Assembly (NCBI GenBank): GCA_964369915.1 | Contig: CAYJGG010000015.1 | Location: 1 to 39,972 of the forward strand | DNA length: 39,972 nucleotides | Origin: RGIG3102 sp964369915 | GTDB lineage: Bacteria; Bacillota; Clostridia; Oscillospirales; Ruminococcaceae | Direction of reading: 5' to 3' | Shown here: piece by piece, positions 8,790-16,464 of the stretch | Layout: each line of letters opens with the position of its first letter | How positions within the stretch are numbered: the stretch's first letter is position 1 | Translations under genes and position numbers: made by a program | Notes under the pieces: model-generated | Database searches by the model: none | Seen by the model: the letters and a program-made list of their open reading frames with translations, nothing else | What the model was told of the DNA's origin: nothing

Positions 8790-10205
8790 ATGAATAGCAT
8801 AACAAAAAGATGGATAAGAAACAATTTATCAGTCACTATTATATTATTAATAATAGTGCAGATAGTTGCTGCGGTTATGGTGAGAAATAGTTATTATAAC
8901 GCTGCAAAAACTGTTGTAAATAATAGAGTTGCTAGTATTAAAGGTGCAATCGATTCCTCAGCTTATATGGAAGATGAGGAAAGATTTCAGCTTTTAATTA
9001 GCATGTCTGAAGAATTTACAGAAAAAGATAAATTTGCGTTTATGCTAGTTGGCGAAGACGGAAATGTTGTATCTACGTCAACAGGATTTATGCCAGCAGA
9101 TAACACTCATATAGAAGATATAAAAGAAGCGGCAAATAGTGCAGATGGAATTTACACAAACGATTATACAACAGGAATGAGCGAACATGTTTTAGCTTCT
9201 ACTTCTATTATTTATCCAACGATTGAAGATATTTATGCAATTAGACTTGTAACATCATTAGAAAAAATAGATAGTGAAATTTCAATAATATTAGCATTTA
9301 TATTTTTAGCGAGTGTCGTTGTTATTATATTTTATTTAATTTCAGGAATGTATTTTATAAGAAGTATTGTAAATCCAATGCAAGAAATAGAAAAAACAGC
9401 GAAAAAAATAGCAAAAGGCGATTTCGATGTTAGAATTGAACATAATTACACAAATGAAATGGGCTCTTTATGCGATACAATTAATGATATGGCACAAGAT
9501 TTAGCAAAAAATGATGAAATAAAAAATGAATTTATTTCAAGCATTTCACACGAACTGCGAACTCCTTTAACTGCAATTAAAGGCTGGACAGAAACAATTA
9601 ATCAATCAGACAAAGAAAGTTTTTATAAAGGCAAGAATATAATTCTCTCAGAAACAGAAAGATTATATGGTATGGTTGAAAATTTATTAGATTTTTCACG
9701 TATGCAGCAAACTGAATTATTACTAAATAAAGAAAAATTAGATTTAGTAGCTGAAATAGATGATATAGTTTTAATGTTTAATCCAAGATGTGAGATGGCA
9801 GGAATAACCTTAGAATTTGCAGAAACAATGGATATAGTTCCAATTTATGCTGATAAAAATAGATTAAAACAAGTTTTTATAAATATTTTAGACAACAGTT
9901 TAAAGTATTCAAAATCAGGAGAAAAAATTGAAATTCTACTTGAGTATAAAAAGAATGAGAAAAAAGCTTATATAAAAATTAAAGACTATGGAAAAGGAAT
10001 ACATCCAGAAGATTTAAAAAAAGTTACTCAAAAATTTTATAAGGGTAAAGGGGCAAAAAGAGGCTCTGGAATTGGGCTTGCATTAGTTAATGAAATAATT
10101 GAAGCACATTCGGGCGAACTTTTTATTGAAAGCGTTTATAAAGAATCAACAACTATTACAATAAAACTAAACACTATAAACACTATGAAAATTAAAAAGA
10201 AATAA
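8790..10205 (+). CDS. Membrane sensor histidine kinase (HAMP-HisKA-HATPase)
   Basis: This 471-residue cognate kinase of the preceding regulator has a first membrane helix at about 13-31. An extracytoplasmic sensor region of about 130 residues follows, then a second helix at about 164-188 and a HAMP domain (about 189-242). The HisKA domain has the phospho-accepting H254 in SSISHELRTPLTAIKGW. The HATPase domain shows the N box (ILDNSLKYS), G1 box (DYGKGI) and G2 box (GSGIGLALV). The start lies 6 bp after the regulator stop. Its nearest GGAG is inside the regulator gene, consistent with coupled translation. The sensor domain is of unknown ligand; the adjacent lipoprotein is a candidate input partner. 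Confidence 0.93.
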   Translation: MNSITKRWIRNNLSVTIILLIIVQIVAAVMVRNSYYNAAKTVVNNRVASIKGAIDSSAYMEDEERFQLLISMSEEFTEKDKFAFMLVGEDGNVVSTSTGFMPADNTHIEDIKEAANSADGIYTNDYTTGMSEHVLASTSIIYPTIEDIYAIRLVTSLEKIDSEISIILAFIFLASVVVIIFYLISGMYFIRSIVNPMQEIEKTAKKIAKGDFDVRIEHNYTNEMGSLCDTINDMAQDLAKNDEIKNEFISSISHELRTPLTAIKGWTETINQSDKESFYKGKNIILSETERLYGMVENLLDFSRMQQTELLLNKEKLDLVAEIDDIVLMFNPRCEMAGITLEFAETMDIVPIYADKNRLKQVFINILDNSLKYSKSGEKIEILLEYKKNEKKAYIKIKDYGKGIHPEDLKKVTQKFYKGKGAKRGSGIGLALVNEIIEAHSGELFIESVYKESTTITIKLNTINTMKIKKK

Positions 10206-10269
10206 CAAATAGATTAAAAAGGAATAAGGGAATAAGTTTTGTATCTTTCTACTAGGGATTTAAAGAAAG

Positions 10270-10297
10270 TTTATCATTTTGAAATTGTGATGATAAA
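10270..10297. promoter_or_regulatory. Inverted repeat upstream of the yqhQ-like gene
   Basis: An 8-bp perfect inverted repeat (TTTATCAT/ATGATAAA, 12-nt spacer) lies 29 bp before the start at 10326. It may be an operator or an mRNA hairpin. No terminator is visible between the kinase gene and this point. Confidence 0.3.
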
Positions 10298-10325
10298 AAT
10301 ACAAAATTTTAAGAAAGGGATAACA

Positions 10326-11261
10326 ATGCAAGATAAAAAATGCATAACCGTAGGCGGACAGGCTCTAATCGAAGGAATAATGATGAAAAGCCCAGAAAAA
10401 ACTTCTGTTGTTGTAAGAGCTGCAAACGGCGAAATAAAAATTAAAACAGAAGAAAATAAAAAAATGAAATTTAAAAATATTCCAATAGTAAGAGGAATAG
10501 AGGCATTTTTAGAAAGTATAATTCAAGGATACAGGCATTTAATGTATTCAGCTGATATTTCTTTAGACGAAGGCGAAGAAGAATTATCAAAATTTGAAAA
10601 ATGGCTAATTGAAAAATTAGGAGATAAATCAAGTGAAATAATAGGCACTTTTGCCGCAGTGCTAGGTGGTATGCTTGCAATAGTTTTATTTATGGCACTT
10701 CCAACAGGGATTACAGGCTTAATAGACGCACATATTATTCAATTAGGAATTTTTAAAGCGGCTGTTGAAGGAATTTTAAAAATAGTAATATTTTTAATTT
10801 ATTTATATTTAGTTGGATTAAATAAAGAGGCATCAAGACTATTTGAATACCATGGAGCAGAGCATAAAGCTATAACTTGCTATGAAAATAAAGATGAATT
10901 AACAATTGAAAACGTTAGAAAACATTCAAGATTCCATCCAAGATGTGGAACTAGTTTTATGCTTATAATATTAGTTGTAAGTATAATTATGTTTTCATTT
11001 ATCCCTTGGGGCTCAACTGCATCAAGAGTTGTTATGAAATTAATAGCACTACCTGTGGTTATGGGTGTTTCTTATGAAATATTAAGATTTAATGGAAGAA
11101 AATCAAACTCTTTAACAAAAGCATTATCAGCGCCAGGAATGTGGTTTCAGCGCCTTACAACTAAAGAGCCAACTGATGATATGATAGAAGTTGCGATAAA
11201 ATCAATTATTGCAGTATTGCCAAATGAAAGCGAAGAATTAGAAAATGAAGAAGTTATTTGA
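10326..11261 (+). CDS. yqhQ: YqhQ/DUF1385 family membrane protein
   Basis: This is a 311-residue protein of the DUF1385 (YqhQ) family, a predicted metal-dependent membrane enzyme without proven activity. I place the start at 10326, where ATG follows GAAAGGG at good spacing and gives the family N-terminus MQDKKCITVGGQALIEGIMM. The frame is open further upstream (a TTG at 10239), but that stretch looks non-coding and has no ribosome binding site. Two hydrophobic segments precede the conserved EYHGAEHKAITCYE motif. HSRFHPRCGTSF then leads into further membrane segments. The gene overlaps prmC by 17 bp, a pairing common in Clostridia. Confidence 0.9.
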   Translation: MQDKKCITVGGQALIEGIMMKSPEKTSVVVRAANGEIKIKTEENKKMKFKNIPIVRGIEAFLESIIQGYRHLMYSADISLDEGEEELSKFEKWLIEKLGDKSSEIIGTFAAVLGGMLAIVLFMALPTGITGLIDAHIIQLGIFKAAVEGILKIVIFLIYLYLVGLNKEASRLFEYHGAEHKAITCYENKDELTIENVRKHSRFHPRCGTSFMLIILVVSIIMFSFIPWGSTASRVVMKLIALPVVMGVSYEILRFNGRKSNSLTKALSAPGMWFQRLTTKEPTDDMIEVAIKSIIAVLPNESEELENEEVI

Positions 11262-12087
11262 TGTTTATAAAGAGATAGAAGAGATTTTATCCAAAAATGA
11301 AAACACAACTCCTAAAATGGAAGCAGATCTATATATAAAACATATTTTAGGTAAAACACGCTTGGAATTGCCACAAAATTTTACAGTGACGCAAGATGAT
11401 TATAATAAATTAATAGACCTTGCTCAAAAAAGAAAAGATGGATATCCTATTCAATATCAACTAGGCTCTTGGCAGTTTTTTGATTTAGAATTAAAGGTTG
11501 GTAAAGGGGTTTTAATTCCAAGAAACGACACCGAAACTGTTTGCCAAAATGCGATTGAAATACTAAAAGAAATAGACTGTCCAAATGTTATTGATTTATG
11601 CTCTGGAACAGGAGCTATTGCTTTAGCTATAAAAAAATATGTTCCAGAAAGTTTTGTAACAGCTGTTGAAAAATTTAATGACGCATATGATTATCTTTTA
11701 GAAAATATTAAAATAAATAATTTAAATATAATAAGTTACAAAGCCGACGTGTTCACTTTTGATGATAAAATCGAAGAAGAAACTTTTGATATGATAATAG
11801 CAAATCCTCCATATGTTGATCCAGCGTATAAAAAAGATTTGCAAAAAGAAGTTACACATGAGCCTGAAACTGCTCTTTTTGCAGACGACTTTGGATTAAG
11901 ATTTTATAAATATATTTCTAAATATTATTTTAAAGCGATTAAATATAATGGATACCTAGTTTTTGAACATGGCTTTGACCAACACGAATATATAAAAAAT
12001 ATAATCGAAGGAAACGGCTTTACATATATTAAAGAAATAGTTGATATAAACGGGTTTAGTAGAGGTTTAATTGCGCAAAAAAAATAA
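11245..12087 (+). CDS. prmC: Release factor glutamine methyltransferase
   Basis: PrmC (HemK) methylates the glutamine of the GGQ motif in release factors RF1 and RF2, using S-adenosylmethionine. The 280-residue protein has the N-terminal helical substrate-binding domain, then LIPRNDTE, the SAM-binding loop DLCSGTGAIAL and the catalytic NPPY motif (IIANPPYVD), followed by EPETALFA. It overlaps the end of the yqhQ-like gene, implying coupled translation. The usual partner prfA is not next to it in this window. Confidence 0.95.
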   Translation: MKKLFDVYKEIEEILSKNENTTPKMEADLYIKHILGKTRLELPQNFTVTQDDYNKLIDLAQKRKDGYPIQYQLGSWQFFDLELKVGKGVLIPRNDTETVCQNAIEILKEIDCPNVIDLCSGTGAIALAIKKYVPESFVTAVEKFNDAYDYLLENIKINNLNIISYKADVFTFDDKIEEETFDMIIANPPYVDPAYKKDLQKEVTHEPETALFADDFGLRFYKYISKYYFKAIKYNGYLVFEHGFDQHEYIKNIIEGNGFTYIKEIVDINGFSRGLIAQKK

Positions 12088-12090
12088 TGC

Positions 12091-12119
12091 TTGCAAAATG
12101 AAAATTCTTATGTTATTAT
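12091..12119 (+). promoter_or_regulatory. Putative recA promoter
   Basis: TTGCAA is followed after 17 bp by TATTAT, in the 95-bp gap between prmC and recA. The -10 matches at five of six positions and the -35 at four. Confidence 0.55.
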
Positions 12120-12135
12120 ATACTTAAATGGAAAT

Positions 12136-12150
12136 ACAACTATCGGTTGT
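12136..12150. promoter_or_regulatory. Inverted repeat between recA promoter and gene, possible SOS operator
   Basis: ACAAC-TATCG-GTTGT sits at about +10 to +25 relative to the predicted transcription start, where a repressor would block transcription. It resembles but does not match the Gram-positive LexA box, which has a 4-bp spacer between GAAC and GTTC; here the spacer is 5 bp. Confidence 0.35.
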
Positions 12151-12194
12151 AAACTAAATAAAGTTAAAAAACATTAGTAGAAATGGAGTATAAA

Positions 12195-13319
12195 ATGGAA
12201 ACAGATAAAGCGAAAGCGCTCGATACCGCTCTTAAAAATATTGAAAAACAATTTGGTAAAGGTGCAATTATGCGCCTTGGTGAAAATATAACTTTAAATG
12301 TTGATAAAGTGTCAACAGGCTCTTTATCATTAGATTTAGCCCTTGGTATTGGTGGAATACCAAAAGGCAGAATAGTTGAAGTTTATGGTCCGGAAAGTAG
12401 TGGTAAAACTACTCTAGCTTTACATCTTGCAGCTGAAGCTCAAAAAGCAGGCGGAAATGCAGCGTTTATCGACGTTGAGCATGCACTTGATCCTGTTTAT
12501 GCAGCGGCAGTTGGCGTTGATATAGACTCATTATTAGTTTCACAGCCAGATACAGGCGAGCAAGCTATGGAAATTTGCGAAGCATTAGTTCGTTCTGGTG
12601 CTATTGATGTTATCGTTGTCGATTCAGTTGCAGCGATGGCGCCAAGAGCAGAAATTGAAGGCGATATGGGCGATGCACACGTTGGCCTGCAAGCTAGATT
12701 AATGAGCCAAGCGATGAGAAAATTAACTTCTCAAATTGGTAAAACAAACACTATTGTTTTATTTATAAATCAATTAAGAGAAAAAGTTGGCGTTATGTAT
12801 GGTAGCCCTGAAACTACTCCAGGTGGTAGAGCTTTAAAATACTATTCATCTGTTAGAATTGATGTTAGAAGAATTGAAGCTATTAAAGTAGGCGGAGATA
12901 TTATCGGCAATAGAACAAGGGCAAAAGTTGTTAAAAATAAAGTTGCTCCTCCATTTAAAGAAGCAGAATTTGATATTATGTTTGGTCAAGGTATTTCAAA
13001 ACTTGGCGAAATATTAGATTTAGCTGTGAAATACGAAGTTATTAATCGTGCAGGCGCTTGGTTTAGCTATGGCGATGTAAGGCTTGGTCAAGGTAGAGAT
13101 AACTCAAAAGATTTCTTAAAAGCTAATCCTGAAATTGCTTTAGAAGTTGAGGGTAAAATTTTTGCAATAGTTGAAGAAGCTAAAAAGAAAGTAGCTGCTA
13201 AACTTTCTAATAAGCCAGTAGCACAAGCGGCTGAAGTAGAAGTGGTGGAAGGTGCAGAAGAAAAACCAGCAAAGCCATCAAGACGCAGAAATGCCAATAT
13301 TGATATAAATGTTGAATAA
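12195..13319 (+). CDS. recA: Recombinase RecA
   Basis: RecA forms filaments on single-stranded DNA, drives strand exchange and triggers LexA self-cleavage. I choose the second ATG (12195), giving 374 residues, because GGAG lies 7 bp before it while the first ATG at 12183 overlaps that ribosome binding site. This start gives the family-like METDKAKALDTALKNIEKQF. Walker A is GPESSGKTT (65-73). The DNA-binding loop region MYGSPETTPGGRALKYY and the C-terminal acidic and basic tail are intact. It overlaps recX by 11 bp. Confidence 0.98.
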   Translation: METDKAKALDTALKNIEKQFGKGAIMRLGENITLNVDKVSTGSLSLDLALGIGGIPKGRIVEVYGPESSGKTTLALHLAAEAQKAGGNAAFIDVEHALDPVYAAAVGVDIDSLLVSQPDTGEQAMEICEALVRSGAIDVIVVDSVAAMAPRAEIEGDMGDAHVGLQARLMSQAMRKLTSQIGKTNTIVLFINQLREKVGVMYGSPETTPGGRALKYYSSVRIDVRRIEAIKVGGDIIGNRTRAKVVKNKVAPPFKEAEFDIMFGQGISKLGEILDLAVKYEVINRAGAWFSYGDVRLGQGRDNSKDFLKANPEIALEVEGKIFAIVEEAKKKVAAKLSNKPVAQAAEVEVVEGAEEKPAKPSRRRNANIDINVE

Positions 13320-13950
13320 TTATAAAATTACAGATATAACAAAAACAAAAAAAGGATTTAATGCATTGTTTGTAAATGGAGAATTTTTATTTTCTGTTGA
13401 TGATATGGCATTAATAAAATATAAAATCAAAATCGGCTCTTCTTTTACAAAAGGAGAGCTTGATTGCGTTTCAAAAACAGCTCAAACAAGTAAGGCTGTA
13501 AATAAATGTTTTGATTATCTTTCAAGAAGAAGTCATTCTAAAAAAGAATTAAAAACAAAACTTTTAAAATACTATGATGAAGAAACAGCCGATAAAGCTA
13601 TTGAAAGAGTGCAGGATTTAGGCTATATAGATGATGAGGCTTTTGCTAATATGATGGCAAAGCATATGCTTGAAATAAAAAAAGCATCTAAAATGATAAC
13701 AAAACAAAAATTAAGACAACTTGGAATTGACAAAGATATAATAGATGGTGTATTATTACAGTTTGGTGAAGATAATCAAATAGAAAATATTAAAACACAA
13801 TTATTAAAAAAATATAAAAATAAAATGGATGATAAACAAAAAGTTATCGCTAGTTTATTAAGAAAAGGATTTAATATATCTGATATTAAATCTGCAATAA
13901 AAATAATTGAAGAAGATTTTGAAGATGATTTTTATACTGATAGCATATAA
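13309..13950 (+). CDS. recX: RecA regulatory protein RecX
   Basis: RecX modulates RecA filament extension. The 213-residue protein has the tandem three-helix repeats of the family, with the diagnostic SRRSHSKKELKTKL near residue 70 and VQDLGYIDDEAFA near 100. It begins with an N-terminal extension of about 60 residues (ITDITKTKKGFNALFVNGEF) typical of Firmicutes RecX. The ATG lies inside the last codons of recA, so translation is coupled and the RecA to RecX ratio is set at the mRNA level. Confidence 0.93.
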   Translation: MLNNYKITDITKTKKGFNALFVNGEFLFSVDDMALIKYKIKIGSSFTKGELDCVSKTAQTSKAVNKCFDYLSRRSHSKKELKTKLLKYYDEETADKAIERVQDLGYIDDEAFANMMAKHMLEIKKASKMITKQKLRQLGIDKDIIDGVLLQFGEDNQIENIKTQLLKKYKNKMDDKQKVIASLLRKGFNISDIKSAIKIIEEDFEDDFYTDSI

Positions 13951-14071
13951 TTTTATATAGTTAACACAATTTTAATAAAATAAACATATTAATCAGTGTA
14001 TAATTATATATAGTGAGAATATTGGTATAGTATTAAAAATAGAGTTATATAAAATAAAAGGATGATAATAA

Positions 14072-15391
14072 ATGAAGGTAATATTTGTAGGGCTAGGATG
14101 CCCTAAAAATCAGGTAGACAGCGATATATTGGTGCATGCGATTTTAAAAGCAGGACACACGACTACTCCTGATATGAATGAGGCAGATGTCTGTTTAATA
14201 AACACTTGTGGCTTTATAACGTCTGCAAAAGAAGAAGCTATTGAAAATATTTTTAATGCTGTAGCCGCTCGCATTGAAAATCCAAAACTAAAAATAGTGG
14301 TTTTAGGCTGTTTTGCTGAAAGATATAAAGATGATATATTAAACGAAATTCCAGAAGTTAATGCTGTTATTGGTATTGGCGAAAATAAAAATATAGCAAA
14401 AATACTTTCAAGATTAGAAACTGAGAATAAATTTTCATGTTATGGGCCAAAGGTTGATTTAGATATAAATGCCAAAAGAATTATTTCAACGCCAAAACAT
14501 TATGCGTATTTAAAAATAGCTGAAGGCTGTTCAAACTGCTGTCACTACTGCGCAATTCCTTTAATTCGTGGGCCACACCGTTCAAGAGAATTTGAAAATT
14601 GCATAGAAGAAGCAAAATGGCTAGCAGAAGAAGGCGTTAAAGAAATTATATTAGTAGCGCAAGATATAACAGCTTATGGCGAAGATTTATATAATAAAAG
14701 GCGCCTTGCCGAATTAATGCAAGAAATATCTAAAATCGATGGAATAAAATGGATTAGATTAATGTATACCTATCCTGAAAGATTAGATGATGAAGTTATC
14801 AAGGTTATGGCAAGTAATGATAAAGTTATCCCTTATATTGATATGCCAGTTCAGCATATTAATGATAGAGTGCTAAAAGATATGAATAGAAAAGGCAGCA
14901 CAGCTATTGTAAAGGATGCTATAAAAAGGCTTCGTGATAATGTTCCAGGTATTGTTATTAGAACAAGTTTAATAACTGGATATATAGGCGAAACTGAAGA
15001 AGAATTTAATGAATTATATAATTTTGTTAAAGAATATGAAATAGACAGACTTGGCTGCTTTCCTTTTTCTGAAGAAGAGGGAACAGTTGCAGAATTTATG
15101 GAGCCAAAAGTTCCGATTGAAATTCGCAGTGAAAGAGCTGATAGAATAATGAAACTTCAAACAGAGATAATGGCAAAAAACCAAGAAAAAATGATTGGGA
15201 AAACTATCCAGATTATCTGCGATGAATATGATGAAGAAAATGAACTATTTATTTGTAGAAGTGTTTATGATGCACCTGAAATAGATGCAGAAGTTTATTT
15301 AGCAAAAGATAGCGATATTCAAATTGGCGATATTAAACTTGCTAAAGTTTTAAAAAGTGATATTTATGATTTATACGCTGAATTAGTGTAA
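14072..15391 (+). CDS. rimO: Ribosomal protein S12 methylthiotransferase RimO
   Basis: This radical-SAM enzyme adds a methylthio group to the conserved aspartate of ribosomal protein S12. The 439-residue protein has the N-terminal UPF0004 domain with the first cluster ligands (GLGCPKNQVDSD, NTCGF, LGCFAERY). The radical-SAM CxxxCxxC motif is at C153, C157 and C160 and is followed by AIPLIRGPHRSR, which separates RimO from MiaB. A C-terminal TRAM domain closes the protein. The ATG follows AAAAGGATG. It leads pgsA by 16 bp, the usual clostridial order. The 121-bp gap before it has a TATAAT at 13999 but no convincing -35. Confidence 0.96.
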   Translation: MKVIFVGLGCPKNQVDSDILVHAILKAGHTTTPDMNEADVCLINTCGFITSAKEEAIENIFNAVAARIENPKLKIVVLGCFAERYKDDILNEIPEVNAVIGIGENKNIAKILSRLETENKFSCYGPKVDLDINAKRIISTPKHYAYLKIAEGCSNCCHYCAIPLIRGPHRSREFENCIEEAKWLAEEGVKEIILVAQDITAYGEDLYNKRRLAELMQEISKIDGIKWIRLMYTYPERLDDEVIKVMASNDKVIPYIDMPVQHINDRVLKDMNRKGSTAIVKDAIKRLRDNVPGIVIRTSLITGYIGETEEEFNELYNFVKEYEIDRLGCFPFSEEEGTVAEFMEPKVPIEIRSERADRIMKLQTEIMAKNQEKMIGKTIQIICDEYDEENELFICRSVYDAPEIDAEVYLAKDSDIQIGDIKLAKVLKSDIYDLYAELV

Positions 15392-15407
15392 AAAGGAGAG
15401 TAATCTT

Positions 15408-16007
15408 ATGAATTTACCAAATAAATTAACCACATTTAGGGTTTTATTAATGCCTGTATTTATTTTATTTATGGAATTATATAAACCTAATGGCGAAGAA
15501 GTTGGATATAATGTTTTAATAGCTCTTATAATATTTGCTGTTGCATCTTTTACTGATTTTTTAGATGGCTACATTGCAAGACGAGATAATATCGTTACTG
15601 ATTTTGGCAAATTTATGGATCCTTTAGCCGATAAGGTTTTAACAACTGTTGCACTAGTTTATCTTTTAACACTAGATTTTTTATCTCCAATAGTATTATT
15701 AATTGTATTAACAAGGGAGTTTATAGTTAGTGGAATAAGAATGGTGGCGGCATCTTCAAAATCAGGGGGTGTTGTTATAGCGGCTTCTTTTGCAGGAAAA
15801 GCAAAAACTGTTTTGCAAATGGCAGTTATAATTTTAGCGCTAGGTGTTTTAGCGGCTGTTGAAATGCAAAACGCCTTTATTATAATGAATTTTGATAGCT
15901 TTAAATTAATAGTTGAAGTGTTAATGTGGGTTATGGCGGCTGCAACTGCAATAAGTGGTGTTCAATATGTGATACCTTACAAAGATATACTAAAAAACAA
16001 CAAATAA
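15408..16007 (+). CDS. pgsA: CDP-diacylglycerol-glycerol-3-phosphate phosphatidyltransferase
   Basis: PgsA makes phosphatidylglycerophosphate, the committed step to phosphatidylglycerol and cardiolipin. The 199-residue membrane protein carries the CDP-alcohol phosphatidyltransferase motif DG-x2-AR-x8-G-x3-D-x3-D in DGYIARRDNIVTDFGKFMDP LADK, with all metal-binding aspartates present, and multiple hydrophobic helices. NLPNKLTTFRVLLMP is the typical PgsA N-terminus. It follows rimO closely behind a strong AAAAGGAGAG ribosome binding site. Confidence 0.95.
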   Translation: MNLPNKLTTFRVLLMPVFILFMELYKPNGEEVGYNVLIALIIFAVASFTDFLDGYIARRDNIVTDFGKFMDPLADKVLTTVALVYLLTLDFLSPIVLLIVLTREFIVSGIRMVAASSKSGGVVIAASFAGKAKTVLQMAVIILALGVLAAVEMQNAFIIMNFDSFKLIVEVLMWVMAAATAISGVQYVIPYKDILKNNK

Positions 16008-16010
16008 ATC

Positions 16011-16039
16011 TTGATTATAATTCATTAAAATGTTATAAT
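16011..16039 (+). promoter_or_regulatory. Promoter of the cysS leader transcript
   Basis: TTGATT is followed after 17 bp by a perfect TATAAT directly after pgsA. The predicted start near 16046 gives an unusually long leader of about 420 nt before cysS. Confidence 0.7.
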
Positions 16040-16049
16040 ATAATCAAAT

Positions 16050-16168
16050 GAGTGACAATACTCTCATCGTGTCATTTTAAAAGAATTCTTTTAAAGTGAT
16101 GACCTAAAAGAAAATTTAGTAACCACTTTATTTTCTTTGTGACAATAGGGATAAGGGTATTGCCACTC
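16050..16168 (+). promoter_or_regulatory. Structured RNA domain 5' of the T-box, possible two-state switch
   Basis: The segment 16050-16063 can pair over a long distance with 16155-16168 (13 pairs and one A-C mismatch in 14 positions), closing a domain of about 120 nt. Inside lie a 20-bp perfect palindrome (16076-16095) within a hairpin extended by CATT/AGTG, and an AAAGTG/CACTTT hairpin with CTAAA/TTTAG above it. The sequence GTGACAATA occurs twice (16052-16060 preceded by GA, and 16139-16147). Both copies are complementary to the same 16158-16166 segment, so the local hairpin and the long-range stem are mutually exclusive. It is not part of a standard T-box. Confidence 0.4.
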
Positions 16169-16208
16169 AACTCAACTTTTAAATTAAAGTTGTAAAATTA
16201 ATAAATTA

Positions 16209-16435
16209 AATGCGCTAGTATTAAGAATAGTAGCTAATGTAAAAATTTCAAGAGAATAACTGCCTTGGCTGTGAGCAGTTTAAATATAATAAGTTAGTGA
16301 ATGCACTTAAAAGCAGATAAGGCGAAAAAAGTAGTTTTATTCGGTTAATTCCCGTTAAAGAATTCAAAAGATAAAAAACGAAGTGGAACCGCGATTATTT
16401 CGCCTTCGCCTATTTAAGGCGAGGGTGTTTTTTTT
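16209..16435 (+). promoter_or_regulatory. Cysteine-specific T-box riboswitch
   Basis: Stem I can be drawn in full. The lower stem is TTAAG/CTTAA (16221-16225 with 16306-16310). The specifier loop has AGTA on the 5' side and GAA then the cysteine codon TGC (16302-16304) on the 3' side. Above it is CTAAT/GTTAG, then the AGAGA bulge (16251-16255) and the apical AACTGC/GCAGTT hairpin. The conserved T-box sequence is TGGAACC (16384-16390). The antiterminator uses CGAAG with CTTCG and GCGA with TCGC around it. Uncharged tRNA-Cys would bind and allow cysS transcription. Confidence 0.9.
16401..16435 (+). terminator. T-box regulated terminator
   Basis: A 10-bp G/C-rich stem (16401-16410 with 16418-16427) is followed by eight T residues. 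Its left arm is shared with the antiterminator, so it is formed only when the T-box is not bound by uncharged tRNA. Confidence 0.9.
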
Positions 16436-16464
16436 ATTATTAAACGAAAGGGTTAATTAAAATT

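Noticed and set aside
10239..10325. Upstream in-frame extension of the yqhQ-like gene from a TTG
   Set aside because: No ribosome binding site fits the TTG, the extension is not family-like, and the ATG at 10326 has a good site and the conserved N-terminus.
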